Shown: one piece after another, positions 41,578-53,575 of the stretch | Layout of the letters: each line of letters opens with the position of its first letter | How positions within the stretch are numbered: the stretch's first letter is position 1 | NCBI RefSeq assembly: GCF_043641665.1 | Contig: NC_092190.1 | Coordinates: 9,382,048-9,446,047, forward strand | Reading direction: 5' to 3' | Source: Enoplosus armatus | Lineage: Eukaryota > Chordata > Actinopteri > Centrarchiformes > Enoplosidae | Length of the DNA stretch: 64,000 bases | Made by a program: the position numbers and the translations under genes | Notes under the pieces: model-generated | What the model saw: the letters and a program-made list of their open reading frames with translations, nothing else | Told to the model about the DNA's origin: nothing | Databases searched by the model: none

Positions 41578-41940
41578 CCTCCCGCTGTGTCAGGACGGCT
41601 GCAGCCAAAGCGGAAGCGCTCATCCGCTCGACTGTAAGTTACTGAAACAGAAAAAGCGTCTCTGTCCCGGCGGAGGTCTCGCGGTCAGGGGGTGGGGGGT
41701 GGAGATAAACTGACCGGGTTTAACCATCTGTCCAGACGCGGTGTGTGTGAACAGTGGCGGGTTTTAAAGACAAGTGTTCCCTTTATATCCTGCAATGAAG
41801 CTGACTGTTCGACTCGTTTTGATTTCTCAGGTGTTGAACTTCCGTGTTGTCTCGTCTGACCCCCCCCCCCCCCCCCGCGGCTGCTCTGACAGTTGGTATC
41901 GCCCACTGACGTCACTAAACCGAATCGCGAAATTATTATT
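41578..41940 (-). promoter_or_regulatory. mfsd9: Probable mfsd9 promoter, GC-rich, with a palindromic CRE
   Basis: CpG-richer than its surroundings. A full TGACGTCA lies at 41907-41914, about 330 bases upstream of the start codon, and TTCGCGATT follows close by. A 16-base poly(C) run sits near 41861. No TATA box is evident, as expected for a broadly expressed gene. Confidence 0.45.
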
Positions 41941-42395
41941 CATAAACTAATGTTTTATTTATTTTTTTGGCTTTAAATCATTATATTAATTTATTATATA
42001 CAAGAAAAATTTATTTTCTTCCTCTATGTTCACATTTTAGTATTTGCTTTTATTTGACTTCAGTTGTTTTGTATTTATTTATCATTCTATTTTATTTTAT
42101 AAATATTTGCACACTTTAGTGTTGAATATGTTATCACCCGAGATCATGTACTATTGCTGATATATATACAGTATATATTTTAATATTAATAAACAAATTG
42201 AACGAAACCAAACAAACAAACAAAAACACACAAAGCAGTTTTTGATTTATTGTATTTAATTAATTCATCACTATGTATAAAAGCCACTCATAACTCATAT
42301 AGAACACATATTGATTTTTCATGGGCTAATAAAATGAGCATTTTCCCAAGGTACATCTGCAACATTTAGACGGACTGAGATTTCAGTTACTTTTA

Positions 42396-42410
42396 CGCCA
42401 CCTGCTGGAC
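42396..42410 (-). promoter_or_regulatory. CTCF-like motif between mfsd9 and tmem182
   Basis: CGCCACCTGCTGGAC resembles the reverse CTCF core (GCGCCMYCTRSTGG). Motif match only. Confidence 0.3.
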
Positions 42411-43319
42411 AAACCGGGGCATCCGAAACATTATTAACAGGACAGGACAATTTAAGGAGGATTTTACAGCAATTTACTGGCTACAGTGCTGCCATAGTCT
42501 TTATTTCTGTTTTACATAAAAAACATTGTAACACATTTAGACTTACAGTATAAAATCATCTCTACATATGTAATGTAGTACTTTACTGTAATTCATACAG
42601 CACTTAAACAGTAGTACATTCACTACCACAACTACTCAAGTTTACAGTGTTTACAGCAACATACAGTATTTGAGTATTTATTGGATGATGAAATGCAATA
42701 GCTATACAGTTAAAACTACAGTAAATGCCAATTTTATAATATATATAATAATAATACTGTAATAATGAAACTCATACGTCACTCTTATTTTATCTCTCGA
42801 AAACGAGTCTGTGTTTCCAGTCTAATGATTAGTCCAGTTCTCTGGCATACTGGTTCTGTTATGTTGTGAAGTTGCAATGGTACTAAAATAAAGAAAGTAG
42901 TAGTAGACATTTAGACACTGACACCTTGAAGAACTTCAGCAACCTCTTTGTTACTCAAAACTGGGCTGATATGTTTTATTTATCACCTTGAATGGTGGAA
43001 AAATTAAATCTTCAACCCATGAATTGTATGGGGAAGCACAGTTTGCTATACTTGAATACAGTTTATTTTGTCCCAAATACATGAACTACAAACATATTTG
43101 TCACGCTCATGTTGCATGCTCGATGAAGAACTCAACAGGATTAAATCTGTTGTTTTACATTACACATGATATCTGGAGCTTTAAGGCTAAAATATCCAAT
43201 CAGTCTGAGAAACAGTGGTGGATGGAATATATTACTCACCGGCCTCTAAAATCCATCAAAAAGTAATCAAAACTGTTTGGATGTTTTTTCAGGCAAGACA
43301 CAAGTTATAACTGACATTT

Positions 43320-43325
<6 letters not shown>

Positions 43326-43385
<60 letters not shown>

Positions 43386-43391
43386 ACACAC
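43326..43391. repeat. (AC)n microsatellite
   Basis: About 30 AC units with one GAC interruption near the end. Confidence 0.97.
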
Positions 43392-43625
43392 TACAGAGCG
43401 GTGGATGTGGGTGGAGTGCTTCAGGCTGAGGGAAGCCTGGGTCACATCACTGTGTAAATTTGTCAGTGTCTATATGTAGGTTCACTGCTAAATATGCCCC
43501 TTAGACGCTAATAAACCAGCGGTTCCCTTCAACTCACACTGACTGTTACTAACCACAAAATCAGACTTTAATACAACTGAAAATCCCCAAGAAGTAACAT
43601 GGTGCATTTGCAGGAAATTATTCTG

Positions 43626-43644
43626 GTGTATATATGTATATATG

Positions 43645-43710
<66 letters not shown>

Positions 43711-43711
43711 G
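43626..43711. repeat. (TATATG)n then (GT)n microsatellite
   Basis: A short TATATG run leads into some 30 GT units, about 500 bases upstream of tmem182. Reading frames over it (poly Cys-Val) are artefacts. Confidence 0.97.
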
Positions 43712-43899
43712 TCCTGGTGGGGCAGAAGCTTTGGGCCTGGTGTTGTGGGGTACTTTGCTCCTCGTCTGTCCTTTCAGTCTCACCCTGCTCTGACATTCCC
43801 GTGCAGTCGGTGGGTGTCCAGTTGCTGCCGGTTATTTCTGCGTTGATCCCCACCCTTCACACTCCCCAACTGCTTTGCACACTCGGCCCCACAGTGGAG

Positions 43900-44212
43900 A
43901 GGAGCAGCCGCCCTCAATCAGACCCCAAAAATAGCCCAGGGTGTGGGGCGGGTGGTGGTGGGGTGGGCTGGCTGCAGACCCCAGCAGGGTCCAAAGGAGT
44001 CATGTGCTCAACTTTGTCCTCCCATAACACAGACAGAGGGACAGGAGACATAACCCAACATAAACCAGCTGGAACCAATCTTACTCAGTGGATGTACTAC
44101 AGTGCAGGAGGAGTGACTGTTGCTGTTCGTCACATGCGCTCACTGTAGTTGGAGGGGAAAGTCAGACTGAGTGTGGGCATCCAGTAGCAGAGTGGCTGGT
44201 CAATCCTGGAGC
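43900..44212 (+). promoter_or_regulatory. tmem182: Probable tmem182 promoter with muscle-type motifs
   Basis: A MEF2/CArG-like CCAAAAATAG lies at 43925-43934. A GC/GT-box run follows (near 43940-43970). An E-box CAGCTG sits at 44066-44071, within the palindrome CCAGCTGG. This combination fits the muscle expression known for TMEM182. The transcription start is not fixed. Confidence 0.4.
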
Positions 44213-47200
44213 ATGAAGCTTAGCGTGGCGTTGTTTTTCGCAGGGCTCTTTGGGGCGTTGGCAGCTGTGTTCATCCTCCTCTCGTTTGGAACCGATTACT
44301 GGCTGCTGGCCTCAGAGAGTTGCCAGCCAAACCCTGCCGGATCTGTTGGCCCGGGTGGTGTGACCGTAGAGGTGGGTGTTGGACTTCAAACAGCAATAGA
44401 TCAAGGAGGCTCAGAAGGTAGTTAGTTATCAGTTGTTATGTCTGAGTTGAATATTAGTTATCATGTGTTTATAGGTTGAAAAATGTTCATATTCGTAACC
44501 CCAGGAAGTAAAGTTAGGTCAGTTCTTGCTGTGGGTCCAGAGACAAGAAATAATCCTTATAAGTCTATTAATTTGTAAAGTATTTAATCTTTAAATGGTG
44601 GATGGTGAAGTTAAATACTTACAAGGTCTAATGGTGGGCCTTTGATCAAGAATCAAAGTCACTTCTTCTATTTTGGAAACTATGATCAGTTGCTCCGATC
44701 ATTCTCTCAGTAGATGGACTGCAGGGTGGAGAGGCATCCCTGCAGGATGTAATCAGACACTGTTTAATGTAGTGTGTGTGCAGCTATGCAGTGATTGAGA
44801 CATAGCTTGTGCCATGTGCCCCCATGATACCAGTGGTCCCAGTGGTATGGTACTGTTTCAAATATCACCGACTAGAACATACCTAGGTTTTCATAGTGGG
44901 CACTGACACTGGAATCGAGACACGATATCACCACAATAAAAGCAAAGTCGTAACATGTTGTACATACAGTAATACAATGTGAATATATATACATATATAT
45001 ATATATATTTCAATTCTGTTATTATTACTTTACTTCCATTATTACAGAGAAATAATATAATGTGCATATGAGGAAAAGGTGATTTAACTCTTTAGCGGAC
45101 AGTTAAGTAGAATTAGCATCCTTTAGCACTGCTTCTCAATTTTCATGGCTTGTATTGCTGTAAAACAGGCCAACTTCTCCCTCTGTGACCCCTCATCACA
45201 GGTTTGATATCAGTCGACCAAAGAATTGACTTATCTCAAATCTCAAATCATTTTGTTCAAATATTTTTTGAGGCCCGAAAGGCTAAATCTAATTCACAAT
45301 AAAAAAGACATTTTTAGAAGGAAGCGGCCACTCAGATTTATCCCACCACCCGTTCTTTTGGGTCCCTGACCCCCAGGTTGGGAGCCACTGTCCTATAGCA
45401 TTGATATGAGTATTTTCTTTTAAAGCAATGCAATTGTTCGACTAGGCCTTAAAAACAACAACAACCTGATTAGATTAACCTTGACTTAACGAACCTTGGA
45501 GGTTCTCTACAGCCTTCACCTTCTACTCTCATTTTTCTGAGAGGTATTTTATGGATGATGTAACAGGCAATTTAGGATGTTTTTTTTTTTTGCTCACGTG
45601 CAAAAATAGTAGCCCCCAATGATGAGTGTTTCCTGAATGGGAACACCCTTGACCTGCACGCTTGCTCGGCACCAAACCAAACCTGCGTGATAGATGTTGG
45701 TTAGTGGGTGCTTGCTCAGCTCAACCCTTGACCTGATTTAGCAGCTGCTCTGTGCCACTGTACAGCTGCCTCACGTGATCCTGAGACTCTCTAACTTCAT
45801 CAATGGATAACATGGAGTGCATCCACAATTGTGCTTATACAAACACTATTCTGCAGACTTTTTAAAGTCAGAATATATTAACAAGTAATAACAAGTATAG
45901 TAACAAGTCATTATTCTTTCTTTTATTCCTTCTTTCAGCTTGGAGACGTGGTGATGCAGGACAACCCTGGTGACATCACTCTGTACCATGAGGGTTTTTT
46001 CTGGAGGTGTTCGTTCAGAGGCAACATGGGTGATGACAACCTGCTATGGAAGCTCTGGTTCAGTACGTGAGACAGAAACATGATGTTGTTCCACTTGCAA
46101 AATCAACTACTTTATTTCCTTTAAAGATTTTGTTTCTTTTAAAACCCAATATGGATAATAAGTGTTGACGTGGTAACCCTTCCCTTTGCTACAAACGGCA
46201 CATTTGAATTGGAAATGACCACAGTGCATGGTTATTTTATAAGTTAAATGCTTTAACAAATTCCTTTTTTCAAGAAGTCATTCACAGACAGTATTGTACA
46301 GTATGTTATCCGACATTGTGATGTTACTAATGTTTGGGATCAGTCAGACGACAGAGAGGTCAAACTAATCTGTTCTTCAATCTTATGAACAAACTGTTAT
46401 AAAAAACCAGCGACATGAATCCAGAGAGAGGTATTACAGCATAAACAGTACTGTCAACACCAATCACAGATGTAGAGCATCAACCATGCTTTACAGCTAA
46501 TACATCGCTTTCAAAATCATGTTCATAAGCAAGTTAAGAAAAGTCATGTAGCATCAAGATCATGAAACAGAGTGTTTTTTTTTAGCTGTTAAAGAGGGCT
46601 CCATGTAGCTGTTTTAAGATACAAATAAAAAGGAAAAGGAAGAATGGCCCTATTCTCTTCTGAAGGTGATGATTGGTGAGTGCTGAAAACCATTCTCCTC
46701 CACAGAGTCACATGGCAGCACTACGACTCTGCTGCAGAATAAATAACAGATTTTTGATTCGCTGCCATTATGTCTATAAAACTCGTATAACGCCACAGTG
46801 GTAGAAACCCTCTCATGTGACTGTTTAGAGGCCGGGCCATGTGATGTTATTCTGGTCGTCTGTCAGGTGATTGTGTCTCGTCTATTTTCTGATGGGGACT
46901 TTGAATGGTGGGTCATTGTCAGAAACAGCCTCCAGCACTGAAAGGACCTTGTGAGGATCTGTGGAATTTCACATGGTGGAAGAGGAGAGAGAGGAGAGAA
47001 GGAAATAATATAAAAACACAAGAGGAAATGTGTGGAATAATCAGAACTTTTTGTTTCTCTGTTATAAAAATTTAGTTATATCCCAAACCATGAAAGACTG
47101 ACAAAACAAACAAGTTATAAATTTCAAAGCAATAAAGTTAAGATTTACAAGTTAAATGTGAATTAACAATGTGTAAAGAACAAACTTCTCTTTTTTTTGC

Positions 47201-48387
47201 AATATCTTATGCAATTATCTTTATGACAATTAAACATGTTGTGTTATTTGCTTCATAATTATATTGTACTTGTAAGTGATGTCCTCTAATTGCCACCTGT
47301 GTTTGTTTACTTGTAAGATTACATTTTCGTTTATTTTCTGTGTTGATTTATTCTTTCTCTCTCCAGCAAATCAGCCTCACTCCAAAGTGTGCATGCACGC
47401 CTACCTCTTCCCATTCCCGGTGTCTCATCAGACCCACAATGCCACAGAGTATGACTCTGCCATAAGTAAGTGTCTGTTTATCTATTTACATTTGCTTCTT
47501 GAGGTCATTTTCTTCGGTGTAGATACAATTGGCTAACATTTCTATTGTCTACAGTCTACAGAGGCTTCTGGAGCATCTTTATGCTCATTGGTGTGGCAGC
47601 TGTGGTGCTCGGTGGGTTCATCATCATCTGTGCTGCTCCATTCGCCAGCTACCGCTTGTATAAAGCAGGAGGCGGCCTATTCCTGGCATCTGGTGAGGTT
47701 TTGAAATGGTTAAATGGGAAGTACACTTACATAAGTACTGTACTACAATTTTGAGGTACTTGTACTTCACTTGAGTTATTCTCCAATTTATGTTACTCCA
47801 CTACATTTATTTGACAGCTCTAGCTACTGGTGACTTTTCAAATTAAGATTTTACATTAAACACATGATAATTAGCTTAGTAAAATCCATCCAAATCCATT
47901 GTATTGTTGAACATTCATTGTATTTAGCTAATAATACTTCTGTACTTTTACTTAAGTAGGATTTTAAGTGCAGGACTTGTAATGGTGTACTTTTACATTG
48001 TTGTGTTGGTACTCTTACTTAAGTAAAGGATCTGAATACTTCTCCACCACTGGTTAAATATTCATTTTATCCCCTGTTTTGGATCCATTGGTTGATGTAG
48101 AAAGTATGTGAGTGAGTGTCAATCATCACAGTCTCATCTCTTCGCTCTTCTCTGCTCCAGGTCTTTTCCTGCTGTGTGTGGTGGTAATGTACGTACTGTG
48201 GGTGCAGGTGTTGGATGTGGTGGATGTCTACGTAGACCACCAGCGCACTGCAGTGTGTCCAGACTTCCAGCTGTCCCTCAACTATGGTTTGTCCTTCATG
48301 TTTGCCCCCATTGGCATCTTCTTCTGCCTCCTGTCTGGCCTTCTCTTCCTCCTCATTGGCCGAACCATCCAGATTCACTACCACTGA
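44213..48387 (+). CDS. tmem182: Transmembrane protein 182 (TMEM182), 248 aa, 5 exons
   Basis: Exons: 44213-44371, 45939-46062, 47367-47465, 47555-47692, 48161-48387; total 747 bases, phases consistent. The start gives [16 protein letters not shown], a first membrane segment, then FGTDYWLLA. The extracellular loop holds [10 protein letters not shown], the claudin/PMP22-type W-x-C block, and an NAT glycosylation site before YDSAIIYRGFW. Segments 2 and 3 contain [11 protein letters not shown] and [13 protein letters not shown], and the C-terminus is short (GRTIQIHYH). TMEM182 is a muscle-enriched plasma-membrane protein reported to restrain myoblast fusion and differentiation. The protein is longer than the human one (229 aa by recollection), partly from extra residues around [12 protein letters not shown]. 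It is next to mfsd9 as in human. Confidence 0.96.
44372..45938 (+). other. tmem182 intron 1
   Basis: About 1.6 kb, AT-rich, with a short AT microsatellite near 44985-45010. No exon was recognised. Confidence 0.55.
46882..46958 (-). other. Candidate antisense terminal coding exon inside tmem182 intron 2
   Basis: On the minus strand a long pyrimidine-rich tract (roughly 47010-46965) leads into CCACAG, followed by an open stretch of about 25 codons ending TAG at 46884-46882. Part of it reads [19 protein letters not shown], which looks protein-like. No upstream exon was found between here and the window end, and I do not recognise the family. Chance or a decayed exon remain possible. Confidence 0.22.
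47716..48052. mobile_element. hAT-like non-autonomous element with target duplication, tmem182 intron 4
   Basis: Starts near GGGAAGTACAC and ends AATACTTCTCCACCACTG. The internal motifs TTTTGAGGTACTTGTACTT and TTACTTAAGTAAAGGATCTG match the family. Both sides carry TGGTTAAAT (47707-47715 and 48051-48059), consistent with the 8-bp duplication that hAT elements make. It is the best preserved copy in the window. Confidence 0.75.
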
Positions 48388-48944
48388 CCTTAACCAGCAG
48401 CAGGTTAGAGGAAGAGTGGAAGAGTAGGGGCTTGTCTGTCATGTAAAAGCAGGACCCTGTAGATGCTACGTGGCAGCTCTAAATGATCTGACAGTCTTGA
48501 ACACTTTGTTCCAGGATAAAAACATTGCAGAAATGGCATCATAGTCTCTCCACCATGACCTACTTTGAATTGAGCTATGTTACAGTTCTGTGCTGTCTGT
48601 AGGTAGTAGACTATAAGAGGAATTCTCAACAACATACAGTATAAATACCTGTCTTGTATAACACTTTAGTTTGAATCGCGTGTGTTAATGTTATGAATGT
48701 GAGGGTTATGAATGTCTGTTCATGAAATTAAAAATTACCAGCAATCAAATGTTGATGAGCAAAAATGTTGTTCATTGAAGCATTTTTTTTGTGTGCTTGG
48801 GAATATGCTGAAGAGGTAAAAACAACTGTTGAACAAGTATGCAAATATATATTTTACTTTGTTTAGTGTTTTTAAAAAAGTGCACAGTAAGACGCTTTTT
48901 ATTCTGTATAAAAAGTCATAGGAGCTTTTTCTGCATTCAATTTA

Positions 48945-49452
48945 TAAACTAAGGCTGATGATATATTTATGCTATTGTCCACAAATCCAGGGAAAAGACC
49001 AAAACCAATACTTTCCAAGATCACAAATATAAACTTTCATTTTTTATTAAAAGGCTGAATAAGTTACTGAAACATCTGGGCACTGTAGTTTTTAGCAGAT
49101 GTTACTCAAACACTAGTGAATAGTGCATTTGTTGGGGACTATTTTTAGCTGCGGATGAATACACATTTGGTGGTCTGGTGATGGCAGAATGGCGTATGTG
49201 TATCAACTCAGCTTAAAGGACGGTGACCTTGTTCATCACGATAAAGAAACATGTCACTCAGTGCAACGGTGTGGCTCATTGATGTGTTTTTAGTAGTTTT
49301 TGAACAACAATGGAGCCCTTTGGCACAAATGGATAATCTAAATCAGGGTTTGGCTACACAGCCTACATTTGTTAGGAGGGTCAATTCATTGTTGGTTTTG
49401 GTCTTTTTGTGACAATAAGAAAAATGTAGAATATCATCAGACTTATCCTCTA
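48945..49452. mobile_element. TIR-bearing MITE, copy 3 (tmem182 3' UTR region)
   Basis: The left end AAGGCTGATGATATATTTATG leads to AAAAGACCAAAACCAATAC. The right end has TTGTTGGTTTTGGTCTTTTT and ACTTATCCTC. It shares its body with copies 1 and 2. It starts about 560 bases after the tmem182 stop. Confidence 0.7.
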
Positions 49453-49772
49453 ATATAATCAAATATTCATATTTCACAGTGTATCATGCTCAATTTTTTC
49501 AGCTTTTCCTGCAGTAGGATTTTATTATTTCTGTACATAGCCTGAAACTCTGCTGTTATTTGGTCATATTTTTCCTGTTTGACCAGTTTCTTGGTTCAGC
49601 ACAGTTTATTGTATTTATAAGTGGAGCTTGAAGCATGATTGGCTTTTTTATGTTGAGTTTATGTTACTGTTTTATGTTTATGTTTAGTTTTTGTTGTACA
49701 TGTTTTTACCATTGCCACGTGGTTCCTCTTTGAGTTGTTAAGTGTGTTGTGACATAACATCATATCTGTCCA

Positions 49773-49778
49773 AATAAA
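49773..49778 (+). terminator. tmem182: Poly(A) signal AATAAA, possible distal end of tmem182
   Basis: Canonical signal about 1.4 kb after the stop. A nearer variant ATTAAA at 48727-48732 would give a 3' UTR of about 350 bases that excludes the MITE. Confidence 0.35.
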
Positions 49779-51154
49779 TGCTTTTTTCTTTTTTTTTTCT
49801 GTGATCTGTTTGACAATAAAATGATGAGATGAAGGCAAGCTCTGATGTCTGAAATTAATCATTGTTTTCATTGTAACAAAGTCAAAGAATTGTGAAAGGA
49901 TCGGCGCTCTCTCAGGAGAACACCTTTTGCACGTGGAATAAATTGATTCTGGCAAGTATTCTATGAACTGGGATCATTGTAACAAATGTCTGGAAAAATA
50001 CACTAAAATACCTCAAGAGGGCACCGTTGTCTCACTTGATTTACACATCAACCTTCACCCAGAGAAGCAGAAATCCGATTTTGCTTATCTAGAGTCTATG
50101 TGGAGTGTATGTGGCGTTATGCATTTAATCACAACTTCAGAGGTAGGATCTGTAGATGAAAGAATTCACACCTTGGCTGACAGACGGATGGTAATTTCAC
50201 TCATGAATGGAGCATTTGATCAGGATCTGAATGGACTCCTGTGTCGATTCTCATGTGTCTGTATCAACCCTGTGCCTTTTTCGAGCTTTATAATATACTT
50301 ATCATACATAGGGAAATATGGTTGCCTCAGAATGCAGGAGGGAGCGACACAATGTAAGGCATTGATTACTTTTGTGAGATTGACTTTGCCTTTACAGAAG
50401 ACAGGATGGAGATTCACACTTCCAAATTCCTGAAATTTCAAATTGCCGTCCACGCACTGAGAGAGTAGCCACGGCCAACTTCAGCTCAGCCATGTGAGAA
50501 GCTACACCATTGCAGGTCACAAGACGAGGCCGCAGAGGTTGGCAGATGCTAATAAATTGTAAGATAACATCACCAGGATTTGTCTTGTTTCAGGTTGGAG
50601 TGGTCCCTTCAGCCAAGTCTCCTCTAGGAAAGAGATTTCTTATCTGGTGGACTTCCTGGTTTAAATAAAATCATAATAAGATAAAAAAAAAAGAAAAGAA
50701 AAAACGTTTAATCATTTCTCATCCATATCCAAGTGAAAGAGGTTCAATGCAGGTGTGGAGCAGGCTACCTCCAGAAGAAGCCGGGCCTTGCAGTCAGTAA
50801 TGTCATCAGAGTCCCAGCTGAATTCGGCACTGTTCTGCATGATTGCCCATGATAATTGTGTGTTGATAGGGAGCGCCGGAGATGGAGTATAATTTCCACC
50901 GAGAGATTCCTAAACAAATACCTGTGCTCAGCAGAGGGATGGAGTGCAGCAGGAGGTGAGGAGGAGAATTGCGGATGAGGAGAGATAGAGGATGAGAGGG
51001 TAACACTTCCAGAGGAGGAGGGGGAAGAGGAGGAGGAGGAAGGACAGGAAGCAGCGGTCTGACTGCAGGTCCTTCCAGTCTGTACACACTGCAACCAAAG
51101 CAAGGCCGAGCAAGACACTGCAAAATAAGAATGAAAATCTATCTCTGCACTCCC

Positions 51155-51274
51155 AGAACAGACAACAACAGAACAGAACAGAGCAGGACAGGCCAGAATA
51201 TAACAGAACAGAATAGAACACAATAGAACAGAACAGAACAGAACAGAACAGAACAGAGCAGAATAGAACAGAAT
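51155..51274. repeat. (AGAAC)n minisatellite-like tract
   Basis: Repeated GAACA units with scattered substitutions. They produce long Cys/Ser/Leu-rich minus-strand reading frames that are not genes. Confidence 0.9.
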
Positions 51275-53190
51275 TGACACAATCAATGATCACTCATGCT
51301 AAGTATCTTCCTCATGTCTTCGGCCAAAATAATTACTAAAATTAGATCAAATAAAAAAACATGAAAGAGAAAAATTATGAGTTGAATACTAAAAACAATA
51401 ACCTTCATTTGTTTCGCACTTTTCAAACTGAAGCTACATTGTATTTTATGTAAAATAAGACAGAAACATACCAATAAAATTATAGAAATTATTGTATTTT
51501 GACAATATAAAGAAGGATATAAAGATTTCCACCAGACATGTTTTGAGACACATAAACATACTTGGCTTTCGACAATAATGTGTCTGATGAGGCTTTTCCA
51601 CAAAAAAGTCACCAAGTTAAAAATTCTTAAAGTGACATCTACTCTTTCTCCATCATTGAAAAATCCAGAATCTATAGATATGCAAATATTCACCATATCA
51701 ATAAACTACTGGACACAAAATGTCTCCTACTTCACTGAAAAGTCTATTCTCAGTGTTTGTGCACTGGAGGTTTCAGACTTGAAAAGTGACAGGGGGCACA
51801 AATAATAATACATCTTATTTACAAAGACCACTTAATGCAGAAACACAAGTTTATAAAAGTTTAGTTAATAGAAATTAAAGGAAATCAACGAGGAAACAAG
51901 ATGAACTTCAACAGGAAGGCTGTTTAGAGTTTGGAGGCCCTGACAGAAAATGCACATTTAGTTTAAGTCTGACAGGACGACTGCTAGCAGAGTTTCATGG
52001 CAGGATCTGAGGTTGAGTGTGTGTACGTACTGTATGGACACAAAAGCTCATGAATGTGTCCTAATTTAAAAATCTATTTATAAATGACATTAAAGATATA
52101 TGACTGCAGTAGCTTTGGCATCTATGTAAATATACAGTCTGTGTGCTGCATGTGCTGCTCATGTGAAGGGATCAGAGTCCACAGAGAAGCAGAGAGACGA
52201 TGTGGGACGACATGTTGAAGTCCTTGACTCGTCTGGTCGAGAAGAAGAAGGAAGTTCGACTCTCAGTCAACACTTGTATATTTAACCTTGAGGGAGGTTT
52301 AAGTTAATTGGAAAACACTCTTTGCCTGAGTGCTCTCACCTCATAGCACGAAGTGTAGTTATCATAGCTTATCTTCCAAATGTATCGTAATCCCGCATGA
52401 CACGCAAGTCAGATTTCATTTAAATCTGATTACTTTCAACTCTCAGAAAAAAGCAAAGTATTTGAATTGCATGAACAATATGGCAAGTCATATTACACGC
52501 TGCTTTCCTCTTTAGAGATAGTTTTACATAATTTCCCATTCGTTTTGAAATAATGAATAGACAATGGGCTGAATAATTGTGAGAATTTACAATTCAGAGG
52601 ACTACGTCGTATAATCACCATGCATAATTCAGAGAGTTGAGCACATAGGTCACCGGTGGCGGTGGCACCAAAAGTAACTCGGGTCATCAAACAAACAGTC
52701 GAAAATCAACACTTTTATCGGCGCTCAGCTTCAAACATTAAACAAAATCTCTTTGATGAGGCCACATATTTCTTCAAGATCGTAGAGGAAATATGACAAA
52801 AAACGTACAAGCAACGCATCCAATTATCCATATACCTCTTATCGTATTATCTTTTCAGTTTCAATGGAGTCTGTAAGTTCAGAGGAACTCACTGGTGTGT
52901 AAAGAGGCACTGGCAATATAAAAACGGGTATTACATTGTTGGCCAGTGAAAGCTACACCTGTACTGAGTGGATCCTTTCTGCCCCTCTAACATCCTCTGG
53001 CCTCACACCTCAGTTTGTGCATATAAATTACATTCCAAAGTGTGTATGGATAGCCCTTGTTCATACTCAAGGTCTCTCGTTTCAAAGGCATGCTAATGTC
53101 TTTCACAGAGAAACTCCTCTCAGCGGCCCTCTTTTGACTGCCAGAGCAACTGTGTAGGAGATGATTGGGACTCTTCAACCATCTTTCCTC

Positions 53191-53575
53191 TTGAATATTC
53201 ATACATTTTTAATGGCACATGTATATCCACAAATCCTAAACAAAGAGCGATTTCGCTCAAGACTGAGTTTCCTATCAGAGAGGGTTTCAGGGGCTTCGTT
53301 GCGTTTTTTCCCCCACTTAAGTTATTGTTGTATGTGTCTGTTAATAGTTAAATAAATTAGTAAAATCTTTCAGTACGTACATCCCATGCTGTTTGAACAA
53401 TCCATACTGAGTTAGCACCCTCCAGTCCCGATTTTCTCACTTTTTAATGCTTTCTTTGGGATTGCTGTGTTTCAGCACTGAGCTCTTCAGCTCCTTATTT
53501 GGGTATAGCTTCCCCTCGAGCAATTAATTAAGGCTACAGTGCAAACAGCCGATGGATTTGGTCATGAATATTCAA
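53191..53575. promoter_or_regulatory. Two inverted ATGAATATTCAA motifs flanking TAATTA-rich sequence
   Basis: TTGAATATTCAT at 53191-53202 and its exact reverse complement ATGAATATTCAA at 53564-53575. Between them, just before the second, is CAATTAATTAAG. The 12-mer resembles POU-factor homodimer (MORE) sites. Function is conjectural. Confidence 0.25.

Larger units (their letters stand above)
41941..43900. other. Intergenic region between mfsd9 and tmem182
   Basis: AT-rich, with two long dinucleotide repeats and a CTCF-like motif listed separately. No coding exon was recognised. Confidence 0.55.

Noticed and set aside
43634..44148. Plus-strand frames beginning with poly Cys-Val upstream of tmem182
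   Set aside because: Created by the (GT)n microsatellite; they end before the true start and have no relation to TMEM182.
49963..50433. 156-codon plus-strand open frame after tmem182
   Set aside because: No recognisable motif, no splice sites or promoter, and one such frame is possible by chance in 64 kb read in six frames.
50765..51293. Long minus-strand frames rich in Cys, Ser and Leu
   Set aside because: They come from the AGAAC tandem repeat and an AGG-rich tract, not from a gene.
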